The notes below the pieces were generated by a model. It ran no database searches and was not told where the DNA came from. It saw only the letters and a list, made by a program, of their open reading frames with translations. Made by a program: the position numbers and the translations under genes. A stretch of 52,030 nucleotides of DNA, from the NCBI GenBank assembly GCA_029263015.1, contig JAJCYI010000009.1, forward strand, positions 1-52,030, in the 5' to 3' direction. Shown here one piece after another: positions 44,323 through 52,030 of the stretch (its first letter is position 1; the number at the start of each line of letters is the position of its first letter). The DNA is from Saprospiraceae bacterium (GTDB lineage: Bacteria; Bacteroidota; Bacteroidia; Chitinophagales; Saprospiraceae).

Positions 44323-45219
44323 TCAAGGATTTCTTATCGTAATATCACCAAAGGAGATTTTGATTGAGATATTTGACTGCCCTACTTGAGAAGAAAATAT
44401 TGCCTTTTTTAACTGGTCGCTATTTTCTAAGTAATTGAATTTCAAATCATTAGGCACTGAAATGCTGCCATAATGGGCAGTCAGGGAATAACCATAATAA
44501 TTAGGCTGGGGGTCAAAGAAATAAACATCTGATTTTTCTGCGTTGACGTTCATGGTTAGTAGCTCAGGACTTGGATTGGTGAAAAACTTCATGATTCCGT
44601 ACTGGGCATTGATGTTCCATGTACCCTTAATTTCATACAAGGTAATATCAGACCTACGTGTAGTCAAGCCCACATTCCCATCAATGTTTTTCCCGATGAT
44701 ATCTCCAAACCTGGAATTGACGTCAATGTCCCCACTCAGGTTTTCCAATAATATTTTTGAGAATTCACTGTGGATCCGCAAGGAGTTTGAGAGGTTGCTG
44801 ACATTGGTCAATCCAAAATTATTTTTCAGATAAACAGGACAATCTGCTGGTAGGGTGATGGTATAAATGGCTTTTAGCTCAGACTCTGGTTTTTCGCCTT
44901 TCTTTGAAATATAATTCCTAAAATAAATATCTGACCCATGTTGTTCGGATGAGTATATCATCAAATCAAGATCCTTCTCTGCCACTTTCCGGTCCGGATG
45001 TTTTGCAATTAATTCAGTCAGTACTTTGACTTCGTTCCTATCCCACGTTTCAACCTTAATTTCCGCCTTCTCTCCTTCAATATTCACTTCATGGCCATTT
45101 TTATAGGGTATCGTTTTCTCAATGGTCTTTGTAACCACTTGCAGTGCGACCTGCCCATTCGATCCAAAAGCAATCGCTATGCAAAAAACAGTTGTTAGTA
45201 TTTTTAATGTGATTTTCAT
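44323..45219 (-). CDS. exported DUF4097-like (putative adhesin) protein
   Basis: A 298-aa protein with signal peptide MKITLKILTTVFCIAIAFGSNGQ followed by a domain rich in short beta strands separated by turns, resembling the DUF4097/putative-adhesin beta helix often encoded beside ECF sigma factors in Bacteroidota. No catalytic residues are evident. It is the last of three minus-strand genes (sigma, anti-sigma-like, this), 49 bases after the second, with a palindrome between. The role is probably in envelope stress, inferred from context only. Confidence 0.8.
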   Translation of the reverse strand: MKITLKILTTVFCIAIAFGSNGQVALQVVTKTIEKTIPYKNGHEVNIEGEKAEIKVETWDRNEVKVLTELIAKHPDRKVAEKDLDLMIYSSEQHGSDIYFRNYISKKGEKPESELKAIYTITLPADCPVYLKNNFGLTNVSNLSNSLRIHSEFSKILLENLSGDIDVNSRFGDIIGKNIDGNVGLTTRRSDITLYEIKGTWNINAQYGIMKFFTNPSPELLTMNVNAEKSDVYFFDPQPNYYGYSLTAHYGSISVPNDLKFNYLENSDQLKKAIFSSQVGQSNISIKISFGDITIRNP

Positions 45220-45249
45220 TTTCTGTAATTCTGTTTAATAGTAAATATC

Positions 45250-45268
45250 GATTGGCCACTGGCCAATC
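45250..45268. promoter_or_regulatory. 19-base perfect palindrome at the anti-sigma gene stop
   Basis: GATTGGCCA-C-TGGCCAATC, nine-base arms around one base, ends directly at the anti-sigma-like stop (45269). It could be an operator, a processing site or a weak attenuator for the adhesin-like gene. There is no T-run. Confidence 0.4.
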
Positions 45269-45898
45269 CTAAATCAACATCACCAGCATCCTTTTGAAAA
45301 TATCGGTTCGTTCAAGTTCAATGTCTTTAATCTGGACAATCAATTCAGCATTTGTGCCGTAACTACCTATTGCAATTTCCAATTCATTGACCGCTTGGCT
45401 CAATTCCTCAAATTCACGCTGCAAAACCTGGAATTCAGGGTGCTGACATATATAATTTTTGGAATAACAAAGTTCTTGATATAGTTCAAATGCATCATCG
45501 TCCTCCTTCCAATCTTTAGCAAAAAGCTTGTCATCCAACTCCTCGACCGAATATCCAATGACATAATCAGCAGGAGAGACAACCGTATTTTGAGAATTGT
45601 TGAATAAAAAATAAGCTGCTACCAGAAGTGCTGCGGAAGCTGCAACGGCCAGTGGTTTTTCCCAACCAATCCCGATTATTTTGGTTTTATTGCCCTGCTC
45701 TAAATACCCAACTATAGTTTGCCAGATTCTTGTAGGTGGCTCGTATTCAGGTAATTCCATTAATATTTTGTCTGGGACAAACGCAGACTTGCCCTCCTCC
45801 ATTTCCATATCAATGTCCTGCCAGACAGAACCAGGAGGGTCATGTTCTTTTAAGCTTGATAATGCTTCGATCAGCGTTTTTTTATTGAATTCTTTCAT
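45269..45898 (-). CDS. membrane anti-sigma-like protein
   Basis: A 209-aa protein with one membrane helix at about 86-104 (AAVSAA-type: LAVAASAALLVAAYFLF), a cytoplasmic N-terminal part of about 80 residues, and a periplasmic helical part. The N-terminal part carries a duplicated motif HDPPGSVWQDI (about 18-28) and YEPPTRIWQTI (about 51-61). The topology and position 33 bases after an ECF sigma gene suggest an anti-sigma factor, but I see no zinc-binding HxxxCxxC, so it is not a classical ZAS protein. No family was recognised with certainty. Confidence 0.72.
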   Translation of the reverse strand: MKEFNKKTLIEALSSLKEHDPPGSVWQDIDMEMEEGKSAFVPDKILMELPEYEPPTRIWQTIVGYLEQGNKTKIIGIGWEKPLAVAASAALLVAAYFLFNNSQNTVVSPADYVIGYSVEELDDKLFAKDWKEDDDAFELYQELCYSKNYICQHPEFQVLQREFEELSQAVNELEIAIGSYGTNAELIVQIKDIELERTDIFKRMLVMLI

Positions 45899-45931
45899 CT
45901 ATTTTTAGTCATTGATTAAACGGTACATGTC

Positions 45932-46459
45932 TTACCGGCTCAATATTTCACGAAGTTTCTTTTTCGAATAAAACAATTGCGATTTTGATGTTCCCTCAGA
46001 AATCCTCAAAATACTCGCAACTTCCTTGTGCGTAAAACCCTCAATCTCAACCAACACAAACACCATCCGATAGCCTTCTGGCAATGACAAGATTGCTTTT
46101 TCAAGATACTCGGCATCTAGGTAATGGCCCCAGTCAATTTTTGGAGATTGAGACAATGTGTCAATATCCTCGAAAAAGATTTTTTCTTTTCTCAGGTAAC
46201 TGTAAGCCGTCCTGACAACAATGGTTTTTATCCAAGCCCCCAACGTGCTTTCACCTCGGAATTTCGGAAGCCCACGGAACACCTTTATAAATGCGTCCTG
46301 CAATACATCGTTAGCTGATTCGAAATCACCTGTTATTCGGTATGAAAGTGAATACATTGCCTTTTTGTACTTTTCGTACAGTTTTTTTTGCGCCAGCCTA
46401 TCGTCCTTCAAACAAGCCACTACTAAATCATTCTCGGTCATACCGATCGGTGAAGTCAT
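45932..46459 (-). CDS. ECF-type RNA polymerase sigma factor
   Basis: A 175-aa sigma-70 factor of the ECF group: region 2 at about 15-85 (LYEKYKKAMYSLSYRITG, DAFIKVFRGLPKFRG) and region 4 at about 115-172 (LPEGYRMVFVLVEIEGFTHKEVASIL with SKSQLFYSKKKLR). Regions 1.1 and 3 are absent, as usual. The next gene probably encodes its regulator, and the third is a likely target or sensor. The nearby OMP-barrel gene is separated by a terminator. No promoter for it was recognised. Confidence 0.93.
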   Translation of the reverse strand: MTSPIGMTENDLVVACLKDDRLAQKKLYEKYKKAMYSLSYRITGDFESANDVLQDAFIKVFRGLPKFRGESTLGAWIKTIVVRTAYSYLRKEKIFFEDIDTLSQSPKIDWGHYLDAEYLEKAILSLPEGYRMVFVLVEIEGFTHKEVASILRISEGTSKSQLFYSKKKLREILSR

Positions 46460-46542
46460 TTATGTTTCGATTTCGATTTACAATTCAATAGAGATTGTGT
46501 ATTGCAAAATGGTTGTATAGTTTATTGATTCCATCTTCTATA

Positions 46543-46585
46543 TCAAAAAAAATAGGCAAACAGAACGAGGTCCATTTGCCTATTT
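46543..46585 (-). terminator. rho-independent terminator of the barrel-protein gene
   Basis: On the minus strand AAATAGGCAAA (46585-46575) pairs with TTTGCCTATTT (46560-46550) and continues into a run of eight T residues. It isolates the barrel gene from the sigma factor gene. Confidence 0.88.
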
Positions 46586-46602
46586 ATCAAAAATTCACCT
46601 TG

Positions 46603-47226
46603 TCAAAAAGCAAGGCCCACAGTCATAACCCACCTTGAAGGATTTTGAGAAAACCTGATCTGTTCTCCACCCACTTGCATATGTTCACCAAAGTTACTAA
46701 AACTTCCTTCGTAGCGAACATCTACTAATAACCTCCAAATATCAAGCCCTACCCCAGTCTGATAGCCAAGGTTAAAATCATTGAATCTTTGATCATAGGT
46801 GCTAAGTTCGTCATCCAATTCAGACTTGCTGGCAATAAATACATGCCCGACAGGACCTGCTTCCAATCGAAGTGGGCCTATTTTATAACCAAGCATGAAA
46901 GGAATATCGAGGTTTTGATATTTTTCATTCAAAACTGTGTTTACCAGCCCTTCACTCATATCTGTCACATTAAAATCAACAGTATTGGAATTAAAAAGCA
47001 ACTCTGGCTGCAAGTAGAGTTTTTCGCCCAAAGGAAATCTGGAGAAAAGTCCCAAATGAAAACCATAGTTGGCGTCTAAAATGGCAAGGTTCAATCCATT
47101 TTGGTCAATTGTTTCTTTGTCCAGATTTGGAGTACTAAGCCCTGCTCTTACCCCAAATTGAACTTGGGCATGAGTAAAAAAGGGAACAATGGAAAGGGCC
47201 AGTGCCCAGATTACTTGCTTTTTCAT
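46603..47226 (-). CDS. outer-membrane beta-barrel protein (OMP_b-brl_2-like)
   Basis: A 207-aa outer-membrane protein. I chose ATG 47226 because it starts a signal peptide (MKKQVIWALALSIVPFFTHAQ); the frame is open 19 codons further. The mature protein starts VQFGVRAGLSTPNLD, has alternating hydrophobic strands for about eight to ten barrel strands, and ends in WVMTVGLAF with a terminal aromatic residue, as barrels do. It is typical of small PorT-like/OMP_b-brl_2 barrels in Bacteroidota. Ligand unknown. Monocistronic. Confidence 0.88.
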   Translation of the reverse strand: MKKQVIWALALSIVPFFTHAQVQFGVRAGLSTPNLDKETIDQNGLNLAILDANYGFHLGLFSRFPLGEKLYLQPELLFNSNTVDFNVTDMSEGLVNTVLNEKYQNLDIPFMLGYKIGPLRLEAGPVGHVFIASKSELDDELSTYDQRFNDFNLGYQTGVGLDIWRLLVDVRYEGSFSNFGEHMQVGGEQIRFSQNPSRWVMTVGLAF

Positions 47227-47449
47227 AATATATTGCGTTTTTGAGATTGGAAAATAGAATTCAAGAAGATATTTATTTCCCAACCCCTTGATTTTATTTG
47301 CAGGAAAACGATGGGCTATCCCAGAACTGGTATGAAAACAGTTAGAATAATTGAAAATTTAACCTGCTATTAACCGATCACTGCCCTATGAATTCTAACA
47401 ACTAGCCTAGCAAAGAGTGGAACGTGGGCTATGCCAATTAGTTATTTTT

Positions 47450-47457
47450 TACCTTTG
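47450..47457 (+). promoter_or_regulatory. possible -7 element for engB
   Basis: TACCTTTG matches TAnnTTTG 63 bases before the engB ATG; no -33 box at normal spacing was found. Confidence 0.35.
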
Positions 47458-47520
47458 CCACCTTTCTTCAAATATTAGTATTCAAACTGCAAAAATCGAC
47501 AAAGTCGAATATTTTACAAT

Positions 47521-48126
47521 ATGGTTATTAAGGAAGTAACATACAAAGGAAGTTACCCGACGTTGGCTAAATGCCCTACCCCAAAGCTACCAGAATTTGC
47601 GTTCATTGGGAGGTCAAATGTTGGAAAGTCATCCTTGATTAACATGATCTGCAAAAAGAGCAAATTAGCCCATGTATCAAAAAAACCTGGCAAGACTGCT
47701 TCTTTGAATTTCTTTTCAGTTGATGACAATTGGATATTAGTGGATCTTCCAGGATATGGATATGCAGTTAGGTCCAAAGGAATGAAGAAATCATTCAAAG
47801 ACATGATTTACAGCTATTTGGAAAAAAGGATTTCATTAGCCTGTATTTTTGTCCTTATAGATGCCAATGTCCCACCTCAGAAAAATGACATTGATTTTAT
47901 GGCTTGGCTGGGAGGAAATGCGATCCCGTTTGTTATTGTTTACACCAAACTTGACCGATTGACCAAAACGAACAAAACGAAAAACATTGAAACAATCCAA
48001 TCCACCTTGCTTGAATCTTGGAATGATTTACCGCAACAATTTTACACATCAGCAGCAAAGCATGAAGGCGGAGAAGAAATCTTGAAGTTTATCCAAGAAG
48101 TTATGATTTCATTGGATCCTAAATAA
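47521..48126 (+). CDS. engB: ribosome-assembly GTPase EngB (YsxC/YihA)
   Basis: EngB is a GTPase for late 50S subunit assembly. G1 is GRSNVGKSS at 30-38, G3 is DLPGYGYA, G4 is TKLDR, and the G5-like region SAAKHEGG follows. Length 201 aa is normal. It is the fourth ribosomal GTPase of this window after Der, Era and TypA. It stands alone, followed by a foldback repeat. Confidence 0.96.
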   Translation: MVIKEVTYKGSYPTLAKCPTPKLPEFAFIGRSNVGKSSLINMICKKSKLAHVSKKPGKTASLNFFSVDDNWILVDLPGYGYAVRSKGMKKSFKDMIYSYLEKRISLACIFVLIDANVPPQKNDIDFMAWLGGNAIPFVIVYTKLDRLTKTNKTKNIETIQSTLLESWNDLPQQFYTSAAKHEGGEEILKFIQEVMISLDPK

Positions 48127-48148
48127 TTTGGAAATTTCAATTATTGTA

Positions 48149-48309
48149 AGAGCATGTCTAGTTTTTATTTGAACTGAGTCCGCCAATAGGGCGGATAGGA
48201 TGATGGCATAGAATTAATGAGTTAATTTATCGGGATAAATGACCGAGTTAATTCGAAGTCAACGCCTAAAGCGTTGGTTGTCAGGAAAAAGAAAAACTAG
48301 ACATGCTCT
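48149..48309. repeat. 161-bp foldback element with 18-bp terminal repeats and internal hairpins
   Basis: AGAGCATGTCTAGTTTTT at 48149-48166 is perfectly complementary to 48292-48309. Inside are several smaller hairpins: CCGCC/GGCGG, TTTATC/GATAAA and CAACGC/GCGTTG. No ORF and no obvious flanking direct repeat. Together the parts fold as a multi-arm structure, comparable to 17782-17911, and it fills the engB-acyltransferase gap. Confidence 0.75.
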
Positions 48310-48385
48310 AAATTGCGACTCTTAAAAACAACAGCTTGTCAAATAAATTGACGACGACATTGAAAAGAATTTAGATCTGAAATAA

Positions 48386-50116
48386 ATGGATGAAATGTCT
48401 AACAAACACCCTCATGTAATTCCCGAGATAACGGATTGGCCAATTCATAAACTTCTGGCCGACCGTAAAAATTTTGTCGGGGAAATCGATGAATTCACTT
48501 TCAACAAATTGTTGAGATTGCATGGCAATGCCATAAAAGATATTTTAGCAAAGACTGTCTATTTAGAACGCATCAGGATCAAAGAGGAACCATGGAAAGT
48601 TGATCCTCCAAATGAAAGAATTTTTTGGAGGAAGGTCAGAAGGAAACTCCTCGGAAGAACACATTCCATGTCGGAAGAAGAATTGAGAACCAACAGTGAG
48701 GCTGTTCTCAAGACCATAATCAATCGTTATTCTGAGGAAATCGTTGGCACCTTTCGCAAATCCACTTTCTTATTTGCCCGGGGGTTCCTTAGGGCCTTTT
48801 TTAGACGGCTGCTCAATACCGCAGCAGGGAGAAATATGAAACGGGTTTATGGCACCAAATACAAAATAAACGAAAGGTTGATCGCCAAAGGCGAAATTGA
48901 TAAAATCAGAGGGTTGATTAAGAAAGGCACCGTCATTATCGTCCCGACCCACTCCAGCAATCTAGACTCCATCCTGATTGGATATGTAATGGATTCAATT
49001 CTTGGCCTTCCATCGTTCTCCTATGGCGCTGGCCTCAACCTCTACAATACAGGCTATACTGCATACTTTATGAACAGGCTGGGCGCATACAGGGTGGATA
49101 GACGGAAAAAAAATCCAATTTACTTGGAAACCTTGAAAAGCATGTCCAATTTATCAATACAAAGGGGCACTAACAGTCTGTTTTTTCCTGGTGGCACACG
49201 CAGTCGAAGCGGGATATTAGAGCATAAACTCAAATTAGGCCTAATGGGTACAGCAATGGAAGCCCAGAGAGAGATCTATCAAAAGGGCAAAACAGATAAG
49301 ATCTTTATTGTCCCGCTAATCATTAGCTACCATGTAGTTTTGGAAGCAAAGTACCTCATAGAACAACATCTAAAAAGGACCGGCAAGGAAAAGTACATTA
49401 GAGCAAGGGATGAATTTTACAGCGTCCGCAAATTATTCAAATTTGCCTGGAAGTTTTTCTCCCAACCTTCCAAAATTACTTTATCATTTGGCAAGCCTAT
49501 GGATATTATTGGAAATTTCGTGGATGCTAATGGCCTCAGTTTTGACAGGTTTGGCAATGCCTTGGAGGTTAAAGAATATTTCATGTCGAATGGAGAAGTG
49601 GTTGAAGATTTACAAAGGGAAACGGAATACACCAAGATACTCGCCGAACGGATAACCGAAAGGTATTTCAAGGAAAACATTGTCCTTACCAGTCATCTTG
49701 TCGCTTTTGCGGCTTTCAACATTTTGAAAAAAGAAAACCCAAAGCTGGATTTATATGGACTGCTCAGATTACCACCTGAGGATTTTGTTTTTCCTAAAAA
49801 AAAAATGCAAGATGTTGTGGGGCAACTGCAACTCGAATTGATCAGCATGTTTAATAAGGGGCGGATCAAATTGTCGGAGCAGATATATTTTGAAATTGAC
49901 GAAGTCATTAAGGACGGGGTCAGAAATATTGGCATTTATCATCCTGAAAAAACCCTTGTATTCAATAAAAAAGACCAACTAATAAGTCAGGATTTCAAAC
50001 TACTCTTTTTCTACCACAACAGGCTGACCAATTATGGGCTTGAAAAAGCTATTTCCTGGAGCAAAGTCTCTTCCAAAGAAGAAATAGAGGTTGAGGTGAT
50101 GAGTGATGAGTTGTGA
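48386..50116 (+). CDS. glycerol-3-phosphate acyltransferase-like (PlsB-related) enzyme
   Basis: A 576-aa protein of the GPAT/LPLAT superfamily. The catalytic HX4D is H189-SSNL-D194 in VPTHSSNLDS, and block III is FFPGGTRSRSG at about 267-276, closer to PlsB/GPAT than to PlsC. Residues 1-150 are helical and basic; the last 200 residues resemble the C-terminal regions of GPATs. The substrate is probably glycerol-3-phosphate with acyl-ACP or acyl-CoA. The last residues (VMSDEL) are encoded by GTGATGAGTGATGAG. The kinase-like gene follows after 43 bases. Confidence 0.85.
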   Translation: MDEMSNKHPHVIPEITDWPIHKLLADRKNFVGEIDEFTFNKLLRLHGNAIKDILAKTVYLERIRIKEEPWKVDPPNERIFWRKVRRKLLGRTHSMSEEELRTNSEAVLKTIINRYSEEIVGTFRKSTFLFARGFLRAFFRRLLNTAAGRNMKRVYGTKYKINERLIAKGEIDKIRGLIKKGTVIIVPTHSSNLDSILIGYVMDSILGLPSFSYGAGLNLYNTGYTAYFMNRLGAYRVDRRKKNPIYLETLKSMSNLSIQRGTNSLFFPGGTRSRSGILEHKLKLGLMGTAMEAQREIYQKGKTDKIFIVPLIISYHVVLEAKYLIEQHLKRTGKEKYIRARDEFYSVRKLFKFAWKFFSQPSKITLSFGKPMDIIGNFVDANGLSFDRFGNALEVKEYFMSNGEVVEDLQRETEYTKILAERITERYFKENIVLTSHLVAFAAFNILKKENPKLDLYGLLRLPPEDFVFPKKKMQDVVGQLQLELISMFNKGRIKLSEQIYFEIDEVIKDGVRNIGIYHPEKTLVFNKKDQLISQDFKLLFFYHNRLTNYGLEKAISWSKVSSKEEIEVEVMSDEL

Positions 50117-50155
50117 GTTGAAACGGCATTATTCATAAATCATCATTCATAAATT
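50095..50155 (+). repeat. GTGATGAGTGATGAG microrepeat with opposite CATCATTCAT
   Basis: GTGATGAGTGATGAG spans the end and stop of the acyltransferase gene, and ATCATCATTCAT lies about 40 bases further on in opposite sense. Same family as 19509 and 37529. Confidence 0.6.
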
Positions 50156-50159
50156 TAAA

Positions 50160-51236
50160 ATGTTCATGAAAAAAAATGTGCCTTCACGCAAGAAAGTACC
50201 CTTTCCTGTCAACAAGGAACTTGGAGAATATTTGGCCAAATACCACCGAGGCACTGAACTACCATTGCAATATGAAGATCTGTTGCGTTTTCACACATCA
50301 ATTTCCTTGTATAATCAATTAGGAGAAGACACACATTGGGAAACGGTTTTTTATCAAGAAAATGAACAGAAAGAAATTTACGACGCCCTTACCAAAATAT
50401 ATTCCCTGCTAAAAACTGACGGGGACACCAACGTTCTGGAACACTTAACAGTCGCAAGGATTGACTATTGTCTTTATGGAAATTCAAAACCCTTCAGGAT
50501 TAGGGTCATAAATGGATTCAATGACAATTACGACCATTTCTATGTAAAAAATGCAGACGCCAGCAGGATATATGGGTTGGAGCTGGAAGACATTCTTTCA
50601 CCCAATCGAGTCATGTATCTTGTGCATGGCAATACTTTAATAGAAGAGCATATTGCCGGTATCCCAGGTGATGATTTTTTTCAAAGACACCCTGATATTT
50701 CTGAATTCAATAAAATTCGCCTTTTAAAAGAATTCATCAAATTCAATGAACGATGTTTTGTAAGGCTATTGGGGGACATGAGGGCCTATAATTACGTGGT
50801 GGACATAACACCTGACATTGAAGGCAACCAGTACCGTATGCGGGCCATTGATTTCGATCAGCAATCTTATGAGGGGAGGAAAAACTTTTACCTGCCTCAA
50901 TATTTTAAAGAAAACAACCCTATTGTTTTCATGGGCGTCGGCAACATGACTCAACAAACGGTCAGGCAATATCAACTAGAAGAACGAAGCCTTATTGCAA
51001 ACCGCGCCAAATCCGCGAAAGAGCAATTACAGGAACTGATGGACATCATGGTCAGGGATAAGATTTCATTCCCAAAAAAAGTCCACCAATTGAGAAAAGA
51101 ACTTGCAGACCACCATAAAAATGATCTTTTTCTTAAATGTGAAACCATGGGGGAGATTGTCCTGACAAACATTCAATTATTGCTAAAAAAAGATTTCAAA
51201 CAAAGCATGATATTTAAGGGAGTCAAGAGACTCTGA
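50160..51236 (+). CDS. unrecognised protein with kinase-fold motifs
   Basis: I do not recognise a named family. In the 358-aa product a pattern like that of aminoglycoside-phosphotransferase-type kinases appears in order: a possible Lys at K130 (FYVKNAD), a hinge-like LIEEHIAGIPGDDF at about 160-173, a catalytic-loop-like GDMRAYN (D206, N211) and a metal-site-like AIDFDQ (D231, D233). Loop and metal site are 25 residues apart, the usual range. It may therefore be an atypical small-molecule or protein kinase. It has no signal peptide. Neighbours are the GPAT-like gene 43 bases upstream and an AhpD-like gene 36 bases downstream, so an operon is likely; the substrate is unknown. Confidence 0.75.
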   Translation: MFMKKNVPSRKKVPFPVNKELGEYLAKYHRGTELPLQYEDLLRFHTSISLYNQLGEDTHWETVFYQENEQKEIYDALTKIYSLLKTDGDTNVLEHLTVARIDYCLYGNSKPFRIRVINGFNDNYDHFYVKNADASRIYGLELEDILSPNRVMYLVHGNTLIEEHIAGIPGDDFFQRHPDISEFNKIRLLKEFIKFNERCFVRLLGDMRAYNYVVDITPDIEGNQYRMRAIDFDQQSYEGRKNFYLPQYFKENNPIVFMGVGNMTQQTVRQYQLEERSLIANRAKSAKEQLQELMDIMVRDKISFPKKVHQLRKELADHHKNDLFLKCETMGEIVLTNIQLLLKKDFKQSMIFKGVKRL

Positions 51237-51272
51237 TAAAGTGTAAAATGCAGTTGTTCAAAATAAAGAAAT

Positions 51273-51872
51273 ATGAAAAAACCGCTCGTTTCGCCAATTG
51301 ACCATACTGGAAACAAAGAGGCTGAAGAAATGGCTAAGTTTTATGAAGAAACGCTGGGGTTTACCCCAAACAGCCTATTTACCATGATGCACCGCCCTCG
51401 TATTGCTGCTGCTTTTTTGGAAATGAACCAGGCTGTCATGGAAAACAAAGGCCGCGTTACCAGCGCCTTAAAAAGGCTCGTCGCCTATTTGTCAAGCATG
51501 ACAACTGGATGCCGCTACTGCGAAGCCCATGCAATCCGAGCAGCAGAAAGATATGGTTCAGAACAAGATAAAATGAATCATATTTGGGAATACAAATCAT
51601 ACCCTGCATTCACAAATGCTGAACGGGCAGCTTTTGATTTGTCAATTGCCGCATCTCAAATTCCCAATGCTGTGAACGATGAAATAAGTGAAAACATGCG
51701 CAAACATTGGACCGATGGGGAAATAGTCGAAATAATGGGGGTCATCGCCCTATTTGGTTATCTGAACCGGTGGAACGACAGCATGGGCACACAGTTGGAA
51801 GAACCTGCCGCCGAGTCTGCCAACCATTATTTAGGTAAAAAAGGTTGGACAAAGGGTAAACACGAATATTAG
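51273..51872 (+). CDS. AhpD-like / carboxymuconolactone decarboxylase-family protein
   Basis: A 199-aa helical protein of the CMD/AhpD superfamily. The redox motif is C80-RY-C83 with H86 in TTGCRYCEAH, as in peroxidase-type AhpD proteins, and the helical repeat with FDLSIAASQIPNAV fits. A decarboxylase role is less likely because of the CxxC pair. Typical function is peroxide or thiol metabolism. It is the last gene of the short plus-strand run; no terminator is visible before the window ends. Confidence 0.87.
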   Translation: MKKPLVSPIDHTGNKEAEEMAKFYEETLGFTPNSLFTMMHRPRIAAAFLEMNQAVMENKGRVTSALKRLVAYLSSMTTGCRYCEAHAIRAAERYGSEQDKMNHIWEYKSYPAFTNAERAAFDLSIAASQIPNAVNDEISENMRKHWTDGEIVEIMGVIALFGYLNRWNDSMGTQLEEPAAESANHYLGKKGWTKGKHEY

Positions 51873-51894
51873 TGAGTTTTTGAGTTATTAACTG

Positions 51895-52030
51895 ATGTTA
51901 CGCACTTGCTTAAAATTTGAAAAAACCAACCAAATCTTATTTGGAATTTGGTCAAATTTGACTACTGATTGTGAAGATTGTTTTGCTTCTATAGACGAAA
52001 CAATATTTCAAATTGCCGAAATCACGGGTG
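51895..52030 (+). CDS. partial open frame running off the right edge
   Basis: From ATG 51895 a frame of 45 codons (MLRTCLKFEKTNQILFGIW...) stays open to the end of the window. It starts only 22 bases past the AhpD-like stop. Nothing recognisable is seen in the fragment; it may be a gene start, the edge of a mobile element or chance. Confidence 0.25.
   Translation, partial: MLRTCLKFEKTNQILFGIWSNLTTDCEDCFASIDETIFQIAEITG

Noticed and set aside
1-52030. tRNA or rRNA genes, prophage or integrated plasmid
   Set aside because: I saw no cloverleaf with conserved tRNA positions, no rRNA stretch, no integrase, transposase or phage structural gene; composition looks even.

Overview
This 52 kb window looks like ordinary chromosome from a Bacteroidota species, plausibly a Saprospiria/Lewinella- or Cytophaga-like lineage; that placement is inference. 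The support is two proteins with type IX secretion (T9SS) C-terminal sorting tails, LytTR/LytS signalling, many lipoproteins with Bacteroidota-style signal peptides, the bacillithiol enzyme BshB1, and promoters of the Bacteroidota form TTG-N19/20-TAnnTTTG. I found no tRNA, rRNA, CRISPR array, prophage or intact insertion sequence. Left part (1-13.1 kb): a lipoprotein/LytS kinase/LytTR regulator operon (minus strand); a large double AAA+ protein whose N-terminal half is itself a tandem duplication; an NlpC/P60 peptidoglycan hydrolase lipoprotein overlapping a lipoprotein gene broken by an in-frame TAA; rfbD and rfbC (dTDP-rhamnose); then der, era and glgB. Middle (13.5-32.7 kb): trxB, a bacillithiol-transferase-like DinB protein, a Nudix hydrolase, a secreted PDZ protein with a T9SS tail, a GHL10 glycosidase, a PAP2 phosphatase, an NhaC-type antiporter with an extra exported N-terminal domain, a YghO-like protein, rmuC, a PlsC-type acyltransferase, miaA, a secreted peptidylarginine-deiminase-like protein, a decayed antitoxin/PIN-toxin pair, and a membrane pentapeptide-repeat protein with a very regular QN-heptad coiled coil. 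Right part (33.1-52 kb): typA, a type I pullulanase, bshB1, an acyl-CoA carboxylase carboxyltransferase followed by a tiny membrane ORF and a small exported protein, an HtrA protease, dapF and hisC (overlapping stop codons), an ECF sigma/anti-sigma-like/adhesin-like operon, an outer-membrane barrel, engB, and a three-gene run of a GPAT-like acyltransferase, an unrecognised protein with kinase-fold motifs, and an AhpD-like protein. How the genes work together: four ribosome-associated GTPases (Der, Era, TypA, EngB) sit here with MiaA; GlgB and pullulanase act on alpha-glucan branches; TrxB, BshB1, the BstA-like protein and the AhpD-like protein suggest thiol redox and detoxification; several acyltransferases point to lipid metabolism. 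The least ordinary layer is in the intergenic DNA: six or more non-coding inverted-repeat elements, two flanked by perfect 8- and 9-bp direct repeats like target-site duplications, one folding as a three-arm structure, plus stop-codon-rich microrepeats that begin at or just after the stop codons of many genes and sometimes encode the last residues of the protein. No complete new defence or metabolic system is evident. The best candidates for new biology are the duplicated-domain double AAA+ protein, the kinase-like protein beside the GPAT-like acyltransferase, the QN-heptad pentapeptide protein, and the foldback elements.
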